A stretch of DNA of 64,000 bases from Phycicoccus sp. HDW14 (lineage in GTDB: Bacteria > Actinomycetota > Actinomycetes > Actinomycetales > Dermatophilaceae): positions 2,232,001-2,296,000 of the forward strand of contig NZ_CP049935.1 in the NCBI RefSeq assembly GCF_011383005.1. Direction: 5' to 3'. Every line of letters begins with the position of its first letter. The stretch's first letter is position 1. The position numbers and the translations under genes are program-made. Under the pieces are notes generated by a model. The model had not been told where the DNA came from. It did no database searches and saw nothing but the letters and a program-made list of their open reading frames with translations. Positions 42,356 to 54,520 of the stretch are shown one piece after another.

Positions 42356-43883
42356 CGCGCCACCCGCAGCGGGCGGTCGGCACGGCGGGGTGCGGCAACG
42401 GGCTGGACCCACCGGCGGACGGCGAGCGCCCCGAGGAGGACGAGCCCGATACCGGCCAGGCTCGAGGCGGTGAAGGCCTCGACGACGAACTGGCTGTAGC
42501 CGCTGCGGGGGGCGAGCACGACCTCGCGGGCCAGCAGGAGGCAGAGGAGGCGGACCTCCCACGAGCGGTGCAGGCCCACGGTCAGCTGCCAGAGCACGAC
42601 CCCGAGCACGATGCTGCCGACGAGCACGCCGACGTAGCCCGCGTCGGCCCACAGCTCGGCGACGTAGGAGGAGCCGATGCCGCGGCCCTTGAGGTACTCA
42701 CCGCCGAGCACGCGGTAGGAGATGAGCTGCCCGAACAGGCCGCTCTGCTCGGCCCGCTCGACGCTCTGGCCGGAGAGCGCGCCGTCGCCGAGACCGACGA
42801 GGCCCGGGAGCCGCCGTCCGAGCAGGTCGACGAGGTGCCCGAGCGAGTACAGGTGGTCGGGGACCTGGGCCCGGTAGACGTACCCGTACCCGATCACCTC
42901 GAGGCTCGAGCTCTGGGCGTAGACGGTGTCCCAGAGCGGCCCGAACAGGCCCTCCGCCTGCCGGGCCTGGAGGGTCCGCGTGCGCCCGACGAGGGCCAGC
43001 AGGCCCAGCACCACCGGGATGGCCCCGGCGGCCACCCAGAGCAGCCGCCGCCCGACCCACCGACGGCCCGACGGGTCGGTCGCCGAGCGGTAGGAGAGGT
43101 AGACGAGGACCACGGTCACCGAGAGCACGAGCTCGGTGCGCTGCCCGGAGAACAGGGCCACCGAGGCGGCCGCGAGGTAGGCCCGGAGGCCCACCACACC
43201 GCCCGGGGGCGCGGGTCGGTGGCGAGGTAGCACAGGAAGACGGCCGTCGCCGACTGGCCGAGCAGGCGGACCGGCAGCGGCAGGCCGGAGGCGAAGGTCG
43301 TGTAGAGGTCGAAGTACGACGCGTGGCGCACGAAGAGCGCGGCCTCGACCCCGAGGGCCACGTGGCAGACCAGGGCCACCCCGAGCAGCACGACGGACGC
43401 GACCCGGATGCTCGGCACGATGGCGTCGCTGCGGTACGGCCGGGGGGTCGCCCGGCTGCCCCGCCCCCGAGCGAACGGGAGCATCCACCACCCGACCTGG
43501 AGCCCGACGAGGGAGAGTGCGAGACAGGCGAACACGTGGGTGTAGACGTCGTCGCGGTTGAAGGGCATCACGAACTGGTCGGTGCTCCCCGGCGGGTAGC
43601 CGACCACCTCGAGCAGGGGCCGGGCGAGGAGGAAGACGACGAAGGCCGCGAGGAAGGCCAGCCCCAGGGCCGAGACCCGGGGGGCCACGAGGAGGTGGCG
43701 CAGCGCCGACAGGGCGAGCAGGAAGCACGCGACGAGCACCGGCATCGGCTGCGTGGTCGCCCACCCGCCGGCGAGCAGTGCGACACCGGCGACGAAGGAC
43801 CAGGTGCCGAGCTGCGGGTGGGTCAGGGCGCTCCGCAGGCGGGCCGCCACTCCCCCGGCCTCGGGCTCGCGGGCAGGCGTCAT
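42352..43883 (-). CDS. O-antigen/exopolysaccharide polymerase-like membrane protein (Wzy), frame interrupted
   Basis: About 11 membrane helices and a large extracytoplasmic loop rich in Tyr, Gly and Leu (VYAQSSSLEVIGYGYVYRAQVPDHLYSLGHLVDLLGRR in parts) are typical of Wzy/O-antigen ligase-like polymerases, which share little sequence. The frame breaks at 43204-43209 (minus strand CGCGCCCCCGGGCGG); one extra base joins ATDPRP to GGVVGLRAYLAAASVALFSGQRTELV, giving 510 residues. It lies between a glycosyltransferase and the flippase, which supports the call. Confidence 0.75.
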
Positions 43884-45009
43884 CGTCGGGCCGCCGACCG
43901 CAGCAGGCCCTCGAGGGCGGTCCAGAGGCGGGGACGGTCGTAGCGGGCGAGCGCCCGCTCGCGCGCGGCCATGCCCATCCGGGTGCGCAGGGCGCCGTCG
44001 TCGACCAGCCGCTCGAGCGCCGCGGCGAGCGCCCCGGCGTCGCGGCGTGGCACGACGAGCCCGGTGGTGCCGTCGTCGACGACCTCGCGGCCGCCGGTGC
44101 AGTCGGTGACCACGGTCGGCACCCCGGCGGCCGCGGCCTCGATGACGACGAGCGGCAGCCCCTCGCGGTAGCTCGGCAGGACGCAGACGTCGGTGTCGGC
44201 CCACAGCCGCTCGAGGTCCTCGACGTGCCCCAGCAGGTGGGTCCGGGGCAGGGCCTCGAGGGCGGCGAGCAGCGCAGGGCCCTCGGGGTCGGGCCCGTCG
44301 ACGCGGCCGGCCACGACGAGGTGGGCCCCGGGTCGGCTCGGGGCGAGGCGGGTCCAGGCGCGCACGAGCTCGCGGATGCCCTTGTCGCCGGTCAGGCGAC
44401 CGGCGAAGGTGACGAGGACGTCGTCGGCGGCCAGGCCCAGCTCGTGCCGGTAGCGGGGGCGGCCACCTCGGGCCCGACGCCGTTGCAGGACCCGTCGGCG
44501 AGGACGACGACCCGACCGCGACGGACGATCCGGCGGTCCTCGAGGATCCGGCGCAGCTCGAAGCCGTCGGCGACGACGACGTCGGCGAGCCGGCAGGTCG
44601 CCGCCTCGAGCAGGGTGAGCACCCGGCGCGCGAGGCCGGAGGCCCCCTCGAGCCGCAGGCCGTGGACCACGTAGACCGATGGGACGCGCAGGACGCGGCA
44701 GGCCGCCACCCCGAGGAGGCTGGCCTTCGGCGAGCCCCACAGCGTGACGTCCGGGCGCAGCCGGCGCAGCAGCCCGAACAGGCTCCACGCAGCGCCCAGG
44801 TCCCGCAGCACCGAGGGGTTGCGCTCGAGCGGCACCGGGTGGAAAACGATCCCGTCCCCGGCGGCGAAGCGCGCGACGTCGGCCTCGTCGCTGCAGGTCA
44901 GGGCCACGTCCCAGCCGCGCTCGCGGAGGAAGGGCGCCTGGCCCCGGATGAACCCCTGCGCCGAGACGCCGGACGTCATCCCGTAGAGGACGAGGGGGCG
45001 GGCCGCCAT
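43880..45009 (-). CDS. Glycosyltransferase family 4 (GT-B), frame interrupted
   Basis: A GT-B glycosyltransferase: the N-terminal half has [56 protein letters not shown]; the C-terminal half VTFAGRLTGDKGIRELVRAW, LLGHVEDLERLWADTDVCVLPSYREGLPLVVIEAAAAGVPTVV with the conserved glutamates. The frame breaks at 44455-44459 (minus strand GCCGCCCCCGCTACC); one extra C restores VAAPRYRHELGL and 376 residues. ATG overlaps the sugar transferase stop (TGATG). Probably adds the second sugar of the repeat unit. Confidence 0.87.
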
Positions 45010-45634
45010 CAGAACGACCCCCGGCCGTGCAGCGCGACGACGAGGGTCCGGACGAGGATGCGGACGTCGAGCGCCAGTCCGGCGTTCTCGACGTACCAGC
45101 GGTCGGCGGCCATCTTCTGGCCGTGGTCGTGCGAGGACCGGCCGGTGACCTGCGCCCAGCCAGTGAGCCCCGGCTTGACGAGCAGCCGGCGCGCCTGGTC
45201 CGCGCTGTAGTGGCGGACGATCGGGAGGATCTCGGGGCGCGGCCCCACGAGGCTCATGTCGCCGCGCAGGACGTTGACCAGCTGGGGCAGCTCGTCGAGG
45301 CTCGTGCGCCGGAGCACCGCGCCGACCCGGGTCACCCGGGCCTGGGCGCTGGCCGCCGTCTTGAAGACGAAGTCGTCGGGCACGCCGTCGGCCCAGGTGC
45401 TGGTGTCGACCTCTCCGGCGAACTCGCCCGCGACCGACATGGTGCGGAACTTGAGCATCGGGAAGGGGGTGCCGCCCGTCCCGCCCGCGGCTGGCGGAAG
45501 AAGACCGGACCGCCGTCGTCGAGCTTGACGGCCACCGCGACGGCGGCGACGAGCGGGGAGGTGAGCACGAGCCCGACCGCCGCGGCCGCCACGTCGAGGC
45601 CGCGCTTAGCGGCGTGGTACGCGGTGCCGGACAC
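45009..45634 (-). CDS. Initiating sugar transferase (undecaprenyl-phosphate hexosyl-1-P transferase), frame interrupted
   Basis: This bacterial sugar transferase starts repeat-unit synthesis by linking a sugar phosphate to undecaprenyl phosphate. One membrane-associated helix ([22 protein letters not shown]) is followed by the family signature: [53 protein letters not shown] and [13 protein letters not shown]. The frame breaks between 45475 and 45487 (minus strand GCGGGACGG); one extra G gives 208 residues, the PglC/WcaJ-core size without the long N-terminal domain. GTG at 45634 overlaps the end of the FolD-like gene by 29 bases. Confidence 0.9.
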
Positions 45635-46589
45635 GGCTCATCCTCTCGGTCATCCACGGCTCGAGCGACTCGAGCGGGACGAGCCCGCCCACCCCGTCCG
45701 CCACGCCGACGACCTGGCGCGGGTCGGAGACGTCGTCGACGACGACCGACCCGCGGGGTCCGACCAGCCCGCCCGAGACCACGGGGACCCCGTCGAGCTC
45801 GGCCTGCGCGGGCCCGGCGGCCCCGACCCCGGGAGCCGGCCAGAGCACCTGGGCCTCGGCGAGGCGGGTGTCGAGCCGGACGACGGCGACCCCGCGGGCG
45901 GGCGCCCCCTCCACCAGCCCGCCGGAGACGTTGCCGATGCCGACGTCGACGACCGTCGCTCCCTCGCGCAGACGCCCGAGCCACTCCGCACCGACGACGC
46001 CGTCGGCGCTGACGGCCGTGACGAGGAGGTCGACGGGTCCCCTGGCCGGGTCGTCGGCCCGCGGCGGGGCCCCGTGGAAGGCGGGGAGCACCGCGGCGAC
46101 GGCGGCCACCGTGCGGTCGACGGCTGCGGGGTCCCGGCCGGAGACCCGGACGGTGGCGTTGCGCTCGGCCAGGAGGAGGGCGGCCTTGAGCCCGAGGTTG
46201 CCGGTGCCGACGACGACCGCGGTGAGCCCGGCGAGATCGAGGCCGGCGACCCGGGTGAGGAGGACGTCGAGGGAGCGGACGGTCGCGTCGTTCGGCTTCG
46301 TCGGGACGAGCCGGGCGTGCCGGACGACCTGCGCGGCGATGGCCGGGAGGTCGAGGTCCTGCTTGCGCTCGACGTCGAGGGCCAGGGTGCGACCCGGCCG
46401 GTCGAGGGCGGTGAGCACCTCGCGAGCGGCCTCGGCGGTCTCGACGAGCACGGCGGCCAGCGGCCCGTGGGCGTCGTGGCGGTCGGGGAGCCTGCGGACC
46501 GGGACCCCCCGCAGGCGGGCCGTGCAGGAGACGATGACGCGGTCGACGTCGTCGGCCGGGAGCCAACGCGGCTGCGGGCTCGACGACAT
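45606..46589 (-). CDS. FolD-like NAD(P)-binding dehydrogenase in a polysaccharide operon
   Basis: This 327-residue protein opens the polysaccharide operon. Residues about 123-145 are a Rossmann loop (AVVVGTGNLGLKAALLLAERNATVRVSGRD), and the later LLVTAVSADGVVGAEWL and GATVVDVGIGNVSGGLV follow the order seen in the cofactor domain of methylene-tetrahydrofolate dehydrogenase FolD. The N-terminal ~115 residues do not show FolD catalytic motifs, and a normal folD lies at 55244. No exact family is recognised. ATG at 46589 has GAGGGG eight bases upstream. It could be a sugar or polyol dehydrogenase, or use a folate-like cofactor for a modification; both are inference. Confidence 0.6.
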   Translation of the reverse strand: MSSSPQPRWLPADDVDRVIVSCTARLRGVPVRRLPDRHDAHGPLAAVLVETAEAAREVLTALDRPGRTLALDVERKQDLDLPAIAAQVVRHARLVPTKPNDATVRSLDVLLTRVAGLDLAGLTAVVVGTGNLGLKAALLLAERNATVRVSGRDPAAVDRTVAAVAAVLPAFHGAPPRADDPARGPVDLLVTAVSADGVVGAEWLGRLREGATVVDVGIGNVSGGLVEGAPARGVAVVRLDTRLAEAQVLWPAPGVGAAGPAQAELDGVPVVSGGLVGPRGSVVVDDVSDPRQVVGVADGVGGLVPLESLEPWMTERMSRVRHRVPRR

Positions 46590-46714
46590 GGAGCCCCTCA
46601 CACCCTTCCCTCGGTCCACCCCCGCGGTACGACCTCGGAATCATAGTCGAGCGGGGAGGGGTGACGTGACGGCACGCACCGGGCGCCGGGCTGTCCCCGG
46701 GACCGCACCTCCGC

Positions 46715-49876
<3,162 letters not shown>

Positions 49877-49888
49877 TGACCGGCTGAG

Positions 49889-50716
49889 CTACGCCGCCGT
49901 GGGACGACCCTCGGCGGCGTAGTGCCGGTACAGGAGGTAGGCGGCGAGGGCGTCGAGCGCGTGCCAGACCGCGTGCTGCTGGAGCAGGGCCTCGGGCCGG
50001 CACCACGGGTGGTCGCGCATGCCCGTCGTCCAGATGGCGAAGGCCAGCGCGAGGGTCGCGACCGACCCGATGCCGAACCGCAGGTCCTGGGCGGGCCCGT
50101 CACCGCGACGGCCGCGCCGCCACAGCGCGACCTCGAGGCCGATGGCCACCCACAGCTCGACGGCGAAGACCGCGTTGCCGAGGTGCCCGAGCACCGGCAC
50201 GTCGCCACCGCGGAAGTGACCGGCCATCCCGATGCCGACGGTGACGACGAACACCGATGCGAGCGTTCCGGGTCCGCGACGCAGCCAGCGCATGACGCCG
50301 TGCGCGACGGCGAAGCCCGACAGCAGGAACATGCTCAGCAGGTCGAGGTGCCCGCCGACGTCGGTCTGCGTCGCGTGCATCGCCATGCTGCCGGGGCCGA
50401 GGAGGACGACGAGCACCGCGAAGGCCGTCGCGAGACCGGGGTGGGCGCCGAGCGCACCCCCGAGGCGGCCGGGCCGGGACGCGTGCCACGCCACCGCCAG
50501 GCCGGCGAGCACGAACCCGAGATTGCTCCAGGTGTTGGCGGGCTGGCGCACCCAGCCGGGGTGGGCGGCCTCGCAGAACCCGTCACCGCGCCCGACGTCC
50601 GGGCCGAACCAGCCCCCGCGCGCGGCGAGGACGACGAGGGCGAGCGAGAGCACGGCCGTGACCCCCGTCACGACCACTGGTCTCAGGTCGCGCCCGCCCG
50701 GCGCCGCAGCCGTCAT
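49889..50716 (-). CDS. Ceramidase/CREST-like seven-helix membrane protein
   Basis: A 275-residue protein with about seven helices. It carries conserved motifs of the ceramidase/PAQR-type CREST superfamily in the expected order: DGFCEAAHPGWVRQPANTWSNLGFVLAG, then LGPGSMAMHATQTDVGGHLDLLSM (metal His and Asp), and HAVWHALDALAAYLLYRHY at the C-terminus (two metal His). Members are membrane zinc hydrolases acting on lipid amides; bacteria rarely contain ceramide, so the substrate here is unknown. I prefer the ATG at 50716 over the longer start, whose extra residues would overlap the mdh promoter. Confidence 0.7.
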   Translation of the reverse strand: MTAAAPGGRDLRPVVVTGVTAVLSLALVVLAARGGWFGPDVGRGDGFCEAAHPGWVRQPANTWSNLGFVLAGLAVAWHASRPGRLGGALGAHPGLATAFAVLVVLLGPGSMAMHATQTDVGGHLDLLSMFLLSGFAVAHGVMRWLRRGPGTLASVFVVTVGIGMAGHFRGGDVPVLGHLGNAVFAVELWVAIGLEVALWRRGRRGDGPAQDLRFGIGSVATLALAFAIWTTGMRDHPWCRPEALLQQHAVWHALDALAAYLLYRHYAAEGRPTAA

Positions 50717-50814
50717 GTGACCAGCCCACCACATCGGGCGCCTGCCGCGCCGGGTCCGCGCGCTGATAGCGTCGAACCGACACTCCACCCACCCGCGTAC
50801 GAAGGGGTACCACC

Positions 50815-51804
50815 GTGAGCAGCACGCCCGTCAAGGTGGCCGTCACCGGCGCCGCCGGCCAGATCGGCTACAGCCTCCTGTTCCGCATCGCGAGCGGCGC
50901 GCTGCTCGGGCCGGACACCCCCGTCGAGCTGCGGCTGCTCGAGATCACCCCCGCGCTCAAGGCCCTCGAGGGCGTCGTCATGGAGCTCGACGACTGCGCG
51001 TTCCCGACCCTCGCCGGGGTGCAGATCGGCGACGACCCCACGAAGGTCTTCGACGGCGTCAACCTCGCCCTCCTCGTGGGCGCCCGCCCGCGCGGCCCGG
51101 GCATGGAGCGCGGTGACCTGCTCGAGGCCAACGGCGGCATCTTCGCCCCGCAGGGCAAGGCGCTCAACGAGGTCGCGGCCGACGACGTGAAGATCACCGT
51201 CACCGGCAACCCGGCGAACACCAACGCGCTCATCGCGATGTCCAACGCCCCCGACATCCCCACCGAGCGCTTCTCGGCCCTGACCCGCCTCGACCACAAC
51301 CGCGCCATCAGCCAGCTGGCGGCGAAGCTCGGCGTGCCGGTCACCGAGATCAGGAAGATGACGATCTGGGGCAACCACTCCGCCACGCAGTACCCCGACC
51401 TGTTCCACGCCGAGGTCGGCGGTCGTAACGCCGCCGAGGCCGTGGGCGACCAGGAGTGGCTGGAGGGCACCTTCATCCCGACCGTCGCCAAGCGCGGCGC
51501 GGCGATCATCGAGGCGCGCGGTGCGTCGTCGGCCGCCTCCGCGGCGTCGGCCACCATCGACCACGCCCGCACCTGGGTGCAGGGCACCGCGGACGGCGAC
51601 TGGGTCTCGATGGCCGTGCGCTCCGACGGCTCCTACGGCGTCCAGGAGGGGCTCATCTCCTCCTTCCCGGTCACGGTGAAGGACGGCCGTTGGGAGATCG
51701 TCCAGGGCCTGGAGATCGACGAGTTCTCGCGCGGGCGCATCGACGCCTCGGTCGCCGAGCTCGCCGAGGAGCGCGACGCCGTCAAGGGCCTCGGCCTCAT
51801 CTGA
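50815..51804 (+). CDS. mdh: Malate dehydrogenase
   Basis: This 329-residue NAD-dependent enzyme converts malate to oxaloacetate in the TCA cycle. [21 protein letters not shown] is the NAD loop, followed by [21 protein letters not shown] (substrate Arg loop), [23 protein letters not shown], and catalytic His in [14 protein letters not shown] at 50815 has AAGGGG upstream; a TAGCGT box at 50767 gives a leader of roughly 36 bases, so this gene is not leaderless. A hairpin follows the stop. Confidence 0.95.
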   Translation: MSSTPVKVAVTGAAGQIGYSLLFRIASGALLGPDTPVELRLLEITPALKALEGVVMELDDCAFPTLAGVQIGDDPTKVFDGVNLALLVGARPRGPGMERGDLLEANGGIFAPQGKALNEVAADDVKITVTGNPANTNALIAMSNAPDIPTERFSALTRLDHNRAISQLAAKLGVPVTEIRKMTIWGNHSATQYPDLFHAEVGGRNAAEAVGDQEWLEGTFIPTVAKRGAAIIEARGASSAASAASATIDHARTWVQGTADGDWVSMAVRSDGSYGVQEGLISSFPVTVKDGRWEIVQGLEIDEFSRGRIDASVAELAEERDAVKGLGLI

Positions 51805-51830
51805 GCCCACCCACCCCGACTTCCCCGGGC

Positions 51831-51861
51831 CTCCACCCGCGACACACTGTCGCGGGTGGAG
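51831..51861 (+). terminator. Hairpin after mdh overlapping the next gene start
   Basis: CTCCACCCGCGACA pairs perfectly with TGTCGCGGGTGGAG (14-base arms, loop CAC). It begins 27 bases after the mdh stop. The right arm contains the GTG start of the next gene (51856), so the structure would terminate mdh and, if present in the mRNA, could mask initiation. Confidence 0.65.
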
Positions 51862-52878
51862 CAGCACCTGGGCCAGACGGCGCTGGAGGACGGCACGCAG
51901 ATCCGGTTCGCGGTCACCGGCCGCGGGCCCGTCGTGGTCCACGTGCCCGGATGGGTCTCGCACCTCGAGCTCGGGTGGGCACTGCCCGTCGAGCGGCGCT
52001 TCTACGAGGGACTGACCGACGGCCGCACCCTCGTGCGCTACGACCGCCCCGGGTGCGGGCTGTCCGGGCCGACCGGGCGCGCCGACGTCGTCGAGCAGGA
52101 GATGGAGGTCCTGCAGGCGGTCGTGGCGGCGGTCGGGGTCGAGCGGTTCGACCTCGTCGGCGCCTCGTTCGGGGCACCCCTCGCCGTGCGGTGGGCGGCC
52201 CGGCACCCCGAGTCGGTGGACCGCCTCGTGCTCTACGGCGGCTGGGTCGACGGCGACGGGGTCGCCGAGCCGGCGGTGCGCGAGCACGTGCTGGGCCTGG
52301 TCGCGCAGCACTGGGGCCTGGCCTCCGACGTCCTCACCGAGATCTTCGCCCCCGAGGCCGACGCCGGGTTCCGGGCGATGTTCTCCCGCTACCAGCGCGC
52401 CTCGGCGTCGGCCGAGCGCGCCCACCAGATCCTCGCGGCCTGCTACGGCGTCGACGTCTCGCAGGACCTGGCCCGGATCAGCAGCCCCACCACGGTGCTC
52501 CACCGCGAGTACGACCGGGCCGTGCCCCTCGCCGAGGGACGACGGCTCGCGGCCGGCATCCCCGGCGCCACGCTGCGGGTCCTGCCCGGGCGGGCCCACG
52601 TGCCCTTCGCCGGCGACACCCACGCGCTCCTGACGGCCATCCGGGAGGGGCTGGGCCTGCCGGCCCTCGACCCCGTGGAGCCACCGGCCCTCACCCCGCG
52701 CCAGCTGGAGGTGGCGGCCCTGGTGGCCCGGGGCCTGTCGAACCGGCAGATCGGGGAGGCGCTCGTCATCACCGAGCGCTCGGCCGAGTCGCACGTCGAG
52801 CGGATCCGGGCCCGGCTGGGGTTCCGCTCCCGCGCCCAGGTCGCGGCCTGGTACGTCGGCTCGACCCCGTCCGGCTGA
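51856..52878 (+). CDS. Alpha/beta hydrolase fused to a LuxR-type DNA-binding domain
   Basis: Residues about 15-265 form an alpha/beta hydrolase: VVVHVPGWVSHLEL (oxyanion region), YDRPGCGLSGP, nucleophile elbow FDLVGASFGAPLAVRWAA with Ser, and RAHVPFAG with the His. Residues about 270-335 are a LuxR/FixJ helix-turn-helix: LTPRQLEVAALVARGLSNRQIGEALVITERSAESHVERIRARLGFRSRAQVAAW. The family probably senses or hydrolyses a small ester or lactone and acts as a regulator. GTG at 51856. A methyltransferase gene follows 60 bases later. Confidence 0.85.
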   Translation: MEQHLGQTALEDGTQIRFAVTGRGPVVVHVPGWVSHLELGWALPVERRFYEGLTDGRTLVRYDRPGCGLSGPTGRADVVEQEMEVLQAVVAAVGVERFDLVGASFGAPLAVRWAARHPESVDRLVLYGGWVDGDGVAEPAVREHVLGLVAQHWGLASDVLTEIFAPEADAGFRAMFSRYQRASASAERAHQILAACYGVDVSQDLARISSPTTVLHREYDRAVPLAEGRRLAAGIPGATLRVLPGRAHVPFAGDTHALLTAIREGLGLPALDPVEPPALTPRQLEVAALVARGLSNRQIGEALVITERSAESHVERIRARLGFRSRAQVAAWYVGSTPSG

Positions 52879-52938
52879 GGGCGAAGTGCGGTAGTTCCAC
52901 TGCTGACGGGACGCCGGGCCGCCGCGCAGGCTCGAGGC

Positions 52939-53601
52939 ATGACCTCCAGCGACCACGTCACTCCCCCGGCTCCCTTCGAGGAGCACGCCGTCCGGGGACG
53001 GTTCAACGCGCTGTTCTTCCGCGTGATGGGCGGGTACCTCGACCGGCGCATGCGCCACCACAAGTGGGCCGTCCTCGCCGGGCTGCCCGACACCGTCGTC
53101 GAGCTCGGCCCGGGGGTCGGCGCCAACCTGCCTTACCTGGCGTCCGGGTCGCGGCTCATCGCGATCGAGCCCAACCCCCACATGCACGCGCGGCTGCGGC
53201 ACGCCGCCCGGGCCCACGGCGTCGACCTCGAGGTGCGTGGCGTCGTCGCCGAACGGATCGACCTGCCGGACCACAGCGTCGACGCCGTCATCTCCAGCCT
53301 CGTCCTGTGCAGCGTCCGGGACCCGGAGGCCGTGCTCGCCGAGGTCCGTCGGATCCTGCGACCCGGTGGCCGGTTCAGCTTCGCCGAGCACGTCGTCGCC
53401 GACCCGGGCACGCTGACGCGCTGGACGCAGCGTGCGGTGCGCCGGCCGTGGGCCTGGGTCTTCGAGGGGTGCTCCTGCGAGCGCGACCTGGCCGGTGCCG
53501 TCGAGGGCGCGGGCTTCCGCAGCGTCGACCTGCGCCGCTACCGGATCCGGTCGGCGTTCCTGCCGTTCACCACCCACGTCGCCGGCACCGCGGTCGCCTG
53601 A
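52939..53601 (+). CDS. Class I SAM-dependent methyltransferase
   Basis: A 220-residue methyltransferase with motif I VVELGPGVGANLPYL, acidic loop IAIEPNPHMHARL, post-I VRGVVAERIDLPDHSVDAVISSLVLCSV (motif IV region) and RILRPGGRFSFAEHV. The order and the C-terminal GCSCERDLAGAVEGAGF resemble UbiE/phospholipid-type methyltransferases (METTL7-like). Substrate unknown, possibly a lipid. CAGGCT six bases before the ATG is the likely -10, so it may be independent of the hydrolase-LuxR gene. Confidence 0.82.
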   Translation: MTSSDHVTPPAPFEEHAVRGRFNALFFRVMGGYLDRRMRHHKWAVLAGLPDTVVELGPGVGANLPYLASGSRLIAIEPNPHMHARLRHAARAHGVDLEVRGVVAERIDLPDHSVDAVISSLVLCSVRDPEAVLAEVRRILRPGGRFSFAEHVVADPGTLTRWTQRAVRRPWAWVFEGCSCERDLAGAVEGAGFRSVDLRRYRIRSAFLPFTTHVAGTAVA

Positions 53602-53605
53602 GCCG

Positions 53606-54520
53606 ATGGACCACCAGATCGGCGCCGCGCCCTGCCCGAGGTGGGTCCGCCGGCCGGCCCGTGCCCTCCTGGTGCGCCGCCTGGGACCGCCCGACGCGCA
53701 CCACGTGGCCGGCCTGCTGGGGCGGCTGTCGCCCGAGTCGAGCTACCGCCGCTACTTCCGCATCGTGCGCTCGCTCGCGCCCGCGGACCTCGCACGCCTC
53801 GTCGACGCGAGCCCCGGCCACGTGGCGGTCGGGGCGTTCGACGGCGGCGTCCTCGTCGGCCTCGCGCAGACCTTCCGCTCCGACCGGCAGCCCGACCACG
53901 CCGAGATCGCGGTCGAGGTGGCCGACAGCCACCACCGCCGGGGCATCGCCGTCCGCCTGCTGACCGAGGTCACGTCCCGAGCGTCCGCCGACGGCATCAC
54001 CCACGTCACGGCGACGGTCCTCGCCGAGAACCGGCCCCTCCTGGCCCTCCTGCGACGGTCGGGGTGGGAGGTCGACACCACGCTCGACGGCCCCTACCTC
54101 GACGTCGTCGTCACCCTGCCGCCCGGCGGGCCCACCCCGTCACGGGGACATCGACAGGAAGAGGAAGGCCGCGAGCAGCACGAGGTGCACCGTGCCCTGC
54201 AGCCGTGTCGCGCGGCCCGGCACGACGGTGAGCACCGCGACGACCATGGTGATCGCGAGCAGCACGATCTGGGTCGCCCCGAGCCCGAGGTGCAGCGGGG
54301 TCGGCACCCAGATGGAGGCCACGGCGAGCGTCGGGATGGTCAGGCCGATGGACGCCATCGACGACCCCAGTGCGAGGTTGAGCGAGACCTGGATGCGCTC
54401 GCGCCGCGCCGCGTTGGCTGCCGCGATCGTCTCCGGGAGCAGGACGAGCAGGGCGATGACGACACCGACGAACGACACCGGCAGCCCGGCCGCGAGCACC
54501 GCCGACTCGATGGCCGGTGA
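53606..54520 (+). CDS. GNAT family N-acetyltransferase; true C-terminus uncertain
   Basis: Residues about 25-175 are a GNAT domain: LLGRLSPESSYRRYFRIVRS, VGAFDGGVLVGLAQTF, AEIAVEVADSHHRRGIAVRLLTEVTSRASADGITHVTATVLAENRPLLALLRRSGW with the acetyl-CoA loop (HRRGIAVRLL). As sequenced, the frame runs on to 54520 through ~130 residues that are antisense to the Ca/H antiporter gene and look non-natural. One missing base near 54125-54140 would end it at 54231 instead. The real protein probably ends soon after position 54130. ATG at 53606, 4 bases after the methyltransferase stop. Confidence 0.6.
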   Translation: MDHQIGAAPCPRWVRRPARALLVRRLGPPDAHHVAGLLGRLSPESSYRRYFRIVRSLAPADLARLVDASPGHVAVGAFDGGVLVGLAQTFRSDRQPDHAEIAVEVADSHHRRGIAVRLLTEVTSRASADGITHVTATVLAENRPLLALLRRSGWEVDTTLDGPYLDVVVTLPPGGPTPSRGHRQEEEGREQHEVHRALQPCRAARHDGEHRDDHGDREQHDLGRPEPEVQRGRHPDGGHGERRDGQADGRHRRPQCEVERDLDALAPRRVGCRDRLREQDEQGDDDTDERHRQPGREHRRLDGR

